This document shows, piece after piece, positions 58,613 to 64,000 of a DNA stretch of 64,000 nt. The DNA comes from Rhodopseudomonas pseudopalustris (lineage in GTDB: Bacteria > Pseudomonadota > Alphaproteobacteria > Rhizobiales > Xanthobacteraceae): NCBI RefSeq assembly GCF_900110435.1, contig NZ_FODT01000001.1, forward strand, positions 248,001-312,000, read 5' to 3'. Positions within the stretch are counted from its first letter, which is position 1. Every line of letters starts with the position of its first letter. The position numbers and the translations under genes are program-made. Under the pieces are notes generated by a model. The model had not been told where the DNA came from and made no database searches. It worked only from the letters and a program-made list of their open reading frames with translations.

Positions 58613-59656
58613 ATGGAAACAACCACACCCGGCAAACCGGAGAACGAACGCGCGATGGCATCTGGCCCCTCCCCCCGCTCGGCGATGGAGATCGAACTCA
58701 GCAAGCTGTCGTCGCCGCGGATCTTCCTGGTGCGGATGCTGGTGTTTCTGGTGCTGTGCGCGCTGATCACGGTGGTGCTGTACAAGCAGGTCATAACGGC
58801 GTTCCTCGCCAATCCCGGGCTCAACGCGCTGATCGGCATGGTGCTGCTGATCGGCATCGTGCTGGCGTTCCGGCAGGTGATTCGGCTTTATCCCGAAGTC
58901 GCCTGGGTCAATCATTTCCGCATCAGTGATCCCGGCCTCGCGCTCGACCGCCGGCCGACGCTGCTGGCGCCGATGGCGGCGATCCTCGGCGGCGAGCGCA
59001 GCGGACGAATCGCGATCTCGCCGCAGATCATGCGGCATCTGCTGGATTCGATCGCGACCCGGCTGGACGAAGCGCGCGACATCTCGCGTTACATGACCGG
59101 CCTGTTGGTGTTCCTCGGCCTGCTCGGCACCTTCTGGGGCCTTATCGAAACCGTCGGGTCGATCGGCCAGGTTGTCAGCGGGCTGAAGGTCGGCGGCGAC
59201 GCCGGCTCGCTGTTCGATACGTTGAAGGAAGGTCTCGCCGCGCCGCTCGGCGGCATGGGCATCTCGTTCTCGTCGTCGCTGTTCGGCCTCGCCGGCTCGC
59301 TGGTGCTGGGATTTCTCGATCTGCAATCCAGCCAGGCGCAGAACCGCTTCTACACCGACCTCGAGGACTGGCTCGCCTCCACCGTGCGCGGCGCTACCGC
59401 TGAAAACGGCGGCGGCGCCGGCAGCGGCGAACTGCAGAACGCGCTCGAACGGCTGCGGCTGACGCTCGAAGACGGCGGCGCCAATCGCGCCACCACCGCG
59501 GCGATGGCCAACCTCGCCGAGGCGATCCAGAATCTGGTGGCGCATATGCGCAACGAGCAGCAGATGATCCGCGAATGGGCCGACGCCCAGGGCGAGCAGA
59601 ACCGCGAGATCAAGGAGCTGCTGGCTCGGCTCGCGCGCCAGCCGGAGAAGCAGTGA
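58613..59656 (+). CDS. MotA/TolQ-like proton-channel protein
   Basis: A 347-residue protein (ATG 58613; ATG 58655 is an alternative) with several membrane segments: IFLVRMLVFLVLCALITVVL, ALIGMVLLIGIVLAF, MTGLLVFLGLLGTFWGLIET and SSSLFGLAGSLVLGFLDLQ. The C-terminal part is coiled coil. It belongs to the MotA/ExbB/TolQ group and forms a pair with the OmpA-domain gene 65 bp downstream, as in MotA-MotB-like pairs of unknown cell-envelope function in this group. Not linked to flagellar genes. Confidence 0.82.
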   Translation: METTTPGKPENERAMASGPSPRSAMEIELSKLSSPRIFLVRMLVFLVLCALITVVLYKQVITAFLANPGLNALIGMVLLIGIVLAFRQVIRLYPEVAWVNHFRISDPGLALDRRPTLLAPMAAILGGERSGRIAISPQIMRHLLDSIATRLDEARDISRYMTGLLVFLGLLGTFWGLIETVGSIGQVVSGLKVGGDAGSLFDTLKEGLAAPLGGMGISFSSSLFGLAGSLVLGFLDLQSSQAQNRFYTDLEDWLASTVRGATAENGGGAGSGELQNALERLRLTLEDGGANRATTAAMANLAEAIQNLVAHMRNEQQMIREWADAQGEQNREIKELLARLARQPEKQ

Positions 59657-59721
59657 TGGCGGTGTCCCGACGCGCGGCGGTCGTTCGCGGCCTTCCTCCT
59701 TGTCTTGGCGGAGACCGCTGA

Positions 59722-60747
59722 ATGGCGCTCGGGCGCGGACGCCGCCAGGACACCGGCTTCAACTACTGGCCGGGCTTCGTCGACGCGCTGTCGACGCTGA
59801 TCCTCGCCATCGTGTTTCTGCTGTCGGTGTTCCTGGTGGTGCAGTTCTTCCTGTCGCAGGAGGTCACCGGCAAGGACAAGGCGCTGCAGGAGCTGAACGC
59901 CAGGCTTGCGCAGCTCAGCGATCTGTTGTCGCTGGAGAAGCTCGGCAAGCTCAACCTCGAGGAGCAGCTCTCGCAGGTCCGCGCCGGGCTGTCCGCCGCG
60001 CAGAGCGAGCGCGATCGCGTCAAGGGGCTGTATGACGGCCTCGCCGGCGCCGGCAACGACGCCGCCGGCCGCGCCGGCGAACTCAACAAGGCGCTGGATT
60101 CCGAGAAGCAGCTCTCCGCCCGGGCGCTGGCGCAGGTCGAGGTGCTGAACCAACAGATCTCGGCGCTGCGCCGCCAGCTCGCAGCCCTGGAGGAGGCGCT
60201 CGACGCCTCGGAGAAACGCGACAAGGAATCGCAGGGCCGGATCGCCGATCTCGGCCAGCGGCTGAATCTGGCGCTGGCGCAGCGGGTGCAGGAATTGTCG
60301 CGCTATCGCTCGGAGTTCTTCGGGCGGCTGCGCGCGATCCTCGGCGACCGCCCCGATATCCGCATCGTCGGCGACCGCTTCGTGTTCCAGTCCGAGGTGT
60401 TCTTCGACACCGGACAGGCGCTGCTGCTGCCCGAAGGCCGCGCCGAGCTCGACAAGCTCGCCCCCGCGCTGACCGAACTCGACAAGAAGATCCCGCCGGA
60501 AATCGCCTGGGTGCTGCGGGTCGACGGCCACACCGACCGCCGCCCGATCACCGGCGCGTTCAAATCGAACTGGGAGCTGTCGAGCGCACGCGCGATCTCG
60601 GTGGTGCAATATCTGGTGTCGCTCGGCGTCCCGGCGCAGCGGCTGGTCGCGGCCGGCTTCGCCGAATTCCAGCCGCTCGACATCGCCAACACCGACGACG
60701 CCTACAAGCGCAACCGCCGCATCGAACTGAAGCTGACGGAGCGGTGA
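59722..60747 (+). CDS. MotB/OmpA-like peptidoglycan-binding protein
   Basis: A 341-residue protein: N-terminal membrane helix (FVDALSTLILAIVFLLSVFL), a long coiled coil (residues about 45-200), and a C-terminal OmpA-type domain (FVFQSEVFFDTGQALLLPEG, VDGHTDRRPITGAFKSNWEL, SSARAISVVQYLVS, NRRIELKLTER). The partner of the MotA-like gene upstream. It probably forms a stator-like complex that uses the proton gradient across the envelope. Confidence 0.88.
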   Translation: MALGRGRRQDTGFNYWPGFVDALSTLILAIVFLLSVFLVVQFFLSQEVTGKDKALQELNARLAQLSDLLSLEKLGKLNLEEQLSQVRAGLSAAQSERDRVKGLYDGLAGAGNDAAGRAGELNKALDSEKQLSARALAQVEVLNQQISALRRQLAALEEALDASEKRDKESQGRIADLGQRLNLALAQRVQELSRYRSEFFGRLRAILGDRPDIRIVGDRFVFQSEVFFDTGQALLLPEGRAELDKLAPALTELDKKIPPEIAWVLRVDGHTDRRPITGAFKSNWELSSARAISVVQYLVSLGVPAQRLVAAGFAEFQPLDIANTDDAYKRNRRIELKLTER

Positions 60748-60776
60748 GTTTGGCTTTGCGCACCAGGCTTTCGTTC

Positions 60777-60882
60777 GTCATTCCGGGGCGCTCGCGCAGC
60801 GAGCGAACCCGGAATCTCGATCGGTTCGCGTGTCAGATTCCGGGTTCGCGCGCAGCTTCGCTGCACGCGCCCCGGAATGACG
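60777..60882. repeat. Palindromic intergenic repeat, family B, copy 3
   Basis: Starts GTCATTCCGGGGCGCTCGC and ends CGCGCCCCGGAATGACG. Inner GAACCCGGAATC and GATTCCGGGTTCGCGC form the second inverted repeat. Same arrangement as the 34985 copy. Confidence 0.8.
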
Positions 60883-60906
60883 GCGTTTGGTGACGGGCTG
60901 CCGGCG

Positions 60907-61353
60907 ATGACCACCCCCTTCACCCTCCGCCCGTATCGCGACGCCGACGAAGACGCTGCCATCGATCTGTGGCATCGGACCTGGCAACTCGCTTATCCGG
61001 CGATCGACTTCACCAAACGGCTCGACTGGTGGCGCGAACGCTGGCGTACCGAACTGGCGCCGGTGGCCGCGATCATCGTCGCCGAGCAGGACGGCGCGAT
61101 CACCGGCTTCGTCACCATCGACGCGTCGGGCTATCTCGATCAGCTCGTGGTCGGACCGGAGCAATGGGGCTCGGGCCTCGCGGCCGCGCTTGTCGGCGAG
61201 GCCAAGCGGCTGTCGCCGCGCGAAGTCACCCTCAAGGTCAATGCCGACAATTATCGCGCGATCAAATTCTATGAGCGCAATGGCTTCGTCACCACCGGCG
61301 AGGAGGTCAACGCGTCGGGCCGGCCGGTGCTGAACCTGCGGTGGGCGCCGTGA
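60907..61353 (+). CDS. GNAT-family N-acetyltransferase
   Basis: A 148-residue protein starting at ATG 60907. The pattern AAIIVAEQDGAITGFVTIDA, YLDQLVVGPEQWGSGLAAAL (acetyl-CoA loop) and EVTLKVNADNYRAIKFYERN followed by GF matches GNAT enzymes. Substrate unknown. It follows a family B repeat and precedes the toxin-antitoxin pair. Confidence 0.88.
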   Translation: MTTPFTLRPYRDADEDAAIDLWHRTWQLAYPAIDFTKRLDWWRERWRTELAPVAAIIVAEQDGAITGFVTIDASGYLDQLVVGPEQWGSGLAAALVGEAKRLSPREVTLKVNADNYRAIKFYERNGFVTTGEEVNASGRPVLNLRWAP

Positions 61354-61390
61354 GCTTCCGCAGCTGGCCAGGACTTGCTACACTGCGACC

Positions 61391-61618
61391 ATGACCAAGC
61401 TGCTCGATCAGGCACTTGAAGTGGCCCGGGGCCTCCCCGCCGAGGCGCAGGACGACATTGCTCGCGTGGTGTTGCAACTGGCCGGCCACGAGGGGGCGAT
61501 CGTGGCGCTGTCGGGCGATGAACGCGCCGCGATTGCGCGATCGAAGGCGGCGGCAGCGCGCGGCGACTATGCAACCGAGGAGCAGGTCCGCGCAGTCTGG
61601 GCCAAGCACGGCTTGTGA
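61391..61618 (+). CDS. Antitoxin of a ParE-type pair
   Basis: A 75-residue protein beginning MTKLLDQALEVARGLPAEAQ, with a C-terminal helix (AAAARGDYATEEQVRAVWAK). Its stop overlaps the next start by four bases. Its size, acidic/helical nature and position before a ParE-like gene support the antitoxin role. Confidence 0.75.
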   Translation: MTKLLDQALEVARGLPAEAQDDIARVVLQLAGHEGAIVALSGDERAAIARSKAAAARGDYATEEQVRAVWAKHGL

Positions 61619-61908
61619 GGCTGCGCTACACCGGCCCTGCACTCGCCGAACTGATCTCCATTCTCGATTACATTGCAGAGCAATCGCCGCACGGCGCGCA
61701 GCGCGTACAGGCCCGCATCAAGGCGGCAATCAACCTGCTGCAAAGTCATCCGCAGATCGGCGGGCGGACCGACGATCCTACGATCCGACGTCTGTTGACG
61801 ACGCCATATCGATATCTTGTCTTCTACGAGATCCGCATGGACGAAATTATCATCCATGCCGTGCGGCATGCCTCACGCGATCCTGAGACGCCGACACGAT
61901 CGGAGTGA
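61615..61908 (+). CDS. ParE/RelE-family toxin
   Basis: A 97-residue protein (GTG 61615, overlapping the antitoxin stop). Pattern: LRYTGPALAELISILDYIAE, QRVQARIKAAINLLQSHPQI then GGRTDD and YRYLVFYEIRMDEIIIHAVR, followed by H and A. This is the RelE/ParE fold with the conserved C-terminal Arg/His region. ParE toxins inhibit gyrase; RelE toxins cleave mRNA. Confidence 0.88.
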   Translation: MRLRYTGPALAELISILDYIAEQSPHGAQRVQARIKAAINLLQSHPQIGGRTDDPTIRRLLTTPYRYLVFYEIRMDEIIIHAVRHASRDPETPTRSE

Positions 61909-61916
61909 TCCGTGCC

Positions 61917-63836
61917 TTACGCCGCCTCGAATTGCAGCTTCGCCAGCCGCGCATAGAGGCCGCCGCGGGCGACGAGTTGGGCGTGGGTGCCCTGGTCGAT
62001 GATGCGGCCGTTCTCCATGACGAGAATGCGATCGCAGGACAGCACGGTCGCCAGCCGATGCGCGATCACCAGCGTGGTGCGGTCGCGCATCAGGCCCTGC
62101 AGCGCGGTCTGCACCAGCGTTTCGCTTTCGGCGTCGAGCGACGAGGTGGCCTCGTCGAGCAGCAGCAGCGGCGCGTCGCGCAGGATGGCGCGGGCGATCG
62201 CGATGCGCTGGCGCTGGCCGCCGGACAGCGTGACGCCGCGCTCGCCGAGCGGCGCCTCGAAGCCGCCGGGCAGCCGGTCGATGAATTCGGTGGCATGGGC
62301 CTGCTGCGCGGCGCGCTCGACATCGGCGTCGCTCGCGTCGTCGCGGCCGAAACGGATATTGTCGCGGGCGGTGGCCGCGAACACCACGGAATCCTGCGGC
62401 ACCAGCGCGATGCGCTCGCGCACCGCCTGCGGATCGGCCGAGGCGATCGGCACGCCATCCAGCAAGATGGTGCCGGCGGCGGGATCGTAGAACCGCAGCA
62501 GCAGATGGAACAGCGTGCTCTTGCCGGCGCCCGAGGGGCCGACGATCGCGACCTTCTCGCCGGCCTTGATCGACAACGACAGGCCGTTCACCGCCAGATA
62601 GTCCGGCCGCGTCGGATAGGCGAAGGAGACATTGTCGAAGGTGACGTCGCCGCGCACCGGCACCGGCAATGCGCGCGGCTTGGCGGGCGCCGCGATCGCC
62701 GGCTTGACGCGCAGGATCTCGAACAACCGCTCGGCGGCGCCGGAGGCGGCCGAGACCTCGCCCCAGACTTCGCTGAGCTGGCCGAGGCTGGAGGCCGCGA
62801 ACGCCGCGTACAAAATAAACTGACCGAGCCGGCCCGGCGTGATCGTGCCGGAGGCGACGTCGTGCGAGCCGACCCACAGGATCGCCACCACGCTCGCGAA
62901 CACGATGAAGATGATGATCGCGGTGAGAATCGCGCGCGCCTGGGTCGAACTCCGCGCCGCCTCGTAGGACTGTTCGACCTCGGCGCCGAACCGCGCATTG
63001 GCGAGCCGCTCGTTGGTGTAGGCCTGCACCGTGCGCATCGCGCCGACCAGCTCGGAAGCGAAGGCGGAGGCGTTCGCCAGCGTGTCCTGCGCGTTGCGCG
63101 ACAGCCGCCGCACCCAACGACCGAACGCGACCAGCGGGATCACGATCAGCGGAATCGCCGCCAGCACGATGCCGCTCAATCGCGGGCTCGAGATCACCAT
63201 CATGGTGATCGCGCCCGCGAACAGCAGCATGTTGCGCAGCGCGATCGAGACCGAGGCGCCGACCGCGGACTTGATCTGCGTGGTGTCGGCGGTCAGCCGC
63301 GAGATCAACTCGCCGCTGCGCGCGGAGTCGAAGAACGACGGCGACAGCGCGGTGAGATGCTTGAAGACATCGCGGCGCAGATCGGCGACGATCCGCTCGC
63401 CGATCGTCATCACCAAGTAGTAACGCGCGGCGCTCGCGACCGCGAGCACGCCGACCACCGCGAGCATCACGCTGAAATAGCTGTTGATCAGCTCGATGCC
63501 TTCGCCGCTGAAGCCGAAATCGATCAGCCGCCGCACTGCGAGCGGCACCATCAGCGTCGTCATCGCGGCGACGATCAGCGCGATCAGCGCCATCAGGGCG
63601 CGGCCGCGGTAATGGTCGACATAGGGCGCCAGCGCCAGCAGCGGCCGCAGCCGGCTGCGCTTGGCGACCGCCTCGACTTCCTCGACCTGGCTGACATCGG
63701 CGTCGGCGCGGAGCGTGCCGGTGCGCGGCCCGACATTCTCGGTGGCCGCGATCGCGTCCAGCGACAATCCGATCGCCGAGGCCTTTGGTTCCAAGGCCTT
63801 GGATCCGGAGGTCTGTCGTTTGCTTGCTGTCGTCAT
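61917..63836 (-). CDS. ABC exporter, fused permease and ATPase
   Basis: A 639-residue half-transporter (ATG 63836; a GTG at 63890 gives a longer form). The N-terminal tail is rich in Ser/Thr/Glu. The transmembrane domain, about residues 75-370, includes ELISRLTADTTQIKSAVGAS and other six-helix pieces. The ATPase domain has Walker A IVGPSGAGKSTLFHLLLRFY, the Q-loop LVPQDSVVF, signature VTLSGGQRQRIAIARAI, Walker B LLLLDEATSSLDAES and the H-loop IAHRLATVLS. It works as a homodimer exporting lipid, peptide or drug. Substrate unknown. Direct repeats (CGGAACTGCCAAGT) occur at 63837 and 63879 upstream. Confidence 0.93.
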   Translation of the reverse strand: MTTASKRQTSGSKALEPKASAIGLSLDAIAATENVGPRTGTLRADADVSQVEEVEAVAKRSRLRPLLALAPYVDHYRGRALMALIALIVAAMTTLMVPLAVRRLIDFGFSGEGIELINSYFSVMLAVVGVLAVASAARYYLVMTIGERIVADLRRDVFKHLTALSPSFFDSARSGELISRLTADTTQIKSAVGASVSIALRNMLLFAGAITMMVISSPRLSGIVLAAIPLIVIPLVAFGRWVRRLSRNAQDTLANASAFASELVGAMRTVQAYTNERLANARFGAEVEQSYEAARSSTQARAILTAIIIFIVFASVVAILWVGSHDVASGTITPGRLGQFILYAAFAASSLGQLSEVWGEVSAASGAAERLFEILRVKPAIAAPAKPRALPVPVRGDVTFDNVSFAYPTRPDYLAVNGLSLSIKAGEKVAIVGPSGAGKSTLFHLLLRFYDPAAGTILLDGVPIASADPQAVRERIALVPQDSVVFAATARDNIRFGRDDASDADVERAAQQAHATEFIDRLPGGFEAPLGERGVTLSGGQRQRIAIARAILRDAPLLLLDEATSSLDAESETLVQTALQGLMRDRTTLVIAHRLATVLSCDRILVMENGRIIDQGTHAQLVARGGLYARLAKLQFEAA

Positions 63837-64000
63837 CGGAACTGCCAAGTCGGTGCTTCTACGTCGAAACTTCGAGGGCGGAACTGCCAAGTTTTTAGAG
63901 GCCTTCCAGCCGACCCCACATAGGCCTCAACCGCCGTGGCTGGCAAATCCGGGACATTGCGGTATCCGAAGCACCCCGGCCGCGCGACCTTGTCTTAATG

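Noticed and set aside
58613-60747. MotA-like/OmpA-like pair as a Zorya defence system (ZorA-ZorB)
   Set aside because: Only the two envelope genes are present; no ZorC, ZorD or ZorE and no other defence gene is adjacent. A housekeeping proton-channel pair fits better.
63837-63892. Direct repeat CGGAACTGCCAAGT upstream of the ABC exporter
   Set aside because: Two copies 42 bp apart could be an operator, but there is no palindrome or known regulator match, so I did not annotate it as a site.

Overview
The window looks like chromosome from a high-GC alphaproteobacterium of the Rhodopseudomonas/Bradyrhizobium group (Nitrobacteraceae). This is inferred from several points: GC-rich codon use, a Calvin/glycolysis string of transketolase, GAPDH, PGK and class I aldolase, an XseB-Dxs-TlyA neighbourhood, FixK/FNR-type boxes, a Gly-rich autotransporter, and dispersed intergenic repeats of the type seen in these genomes. 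No species-level assignment was possible without a search.

Layout. (1) 1-14.9 kb is a probable genomic island next to a tRNA-Gln gene. It holds a partial OpgC-like acyltransferase, a CzcCBA-type heavy-metal efflux operon with a small His-containing periplasmic protein, two paralogous small Cys-motif membrane proteins around a MarR regulator, three decayed genes (PhoD-like phosphatase, cytochrome c/FTR1 iron permease, Ca2+/cation antiporter) and a 668-residue tyrosine recombinase. (2) 15-28 kb holds an acyl-CoA dehydrogenase, an enoyl-CoA hydratase, a PGRS-like autotransporter, a chemoreceptor, a c-type cytochrome, a periplasmic 5'-nucleotidase, a histone-deacetylase-like hydrolase and xseB. 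(3) 28-45 kb is core metabolism: dxs, a nucleoside deoxyribosyltransferase-like gene, tlyA, a MATE pump, an RNA m5U methyltransferase, zapA, tkt, gap, pgk, a MazEF-type pair, fba, a ThiE-like gene, a Sel1-repeat protein and an inositol monophosphatase.

(4) 45.3-54.2 kb is the most interesting part. A perfect FNR/FixK box precedes a five-gene plus-strand run: a small ABM-like protein, a SPASM radical SAM enzyme, a PqqD-like RRE protein, a second SPASM radical SAM enzyme and an NTF2-like protein. This run converges on ubiV-ubiU-ubiT, the O2-independent ubiquinone hydroxylation genes. The ubiTUV unit is divergent from ubiD-ubiX across an intergenic region with a second FixK-type box. The simplest reading is one low-oxygen regulon in which quinone hydroxylation (UbiU/UbiV with the UbiT lipid carrier) and prFMN-dependent decarboxylation (UbiD/UbiX) sit beside an uncharacterised twin-radical-SAM/RRE system with no visible precursor peptide.

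(5) 54.2-64 kb holds a lipoprotein, a DUF2975/HTH pair, small membrane proteins, a cyclopropane-fatty-acid-synthase-like methyltransferase with a DUF1295 partner, a MotA-like/OmpA-like pair, a GNAT acetyltransferase, a ParE-type toxin-antitoxin pair and an ABC exporter. Two families of intergenic repeats are scattered through the native parts of the window. Several short 14-15 bp tandem repeats cluster in the 46-56 kb region. No CRISPR array, rRNA or complete insertion sequence was seen.
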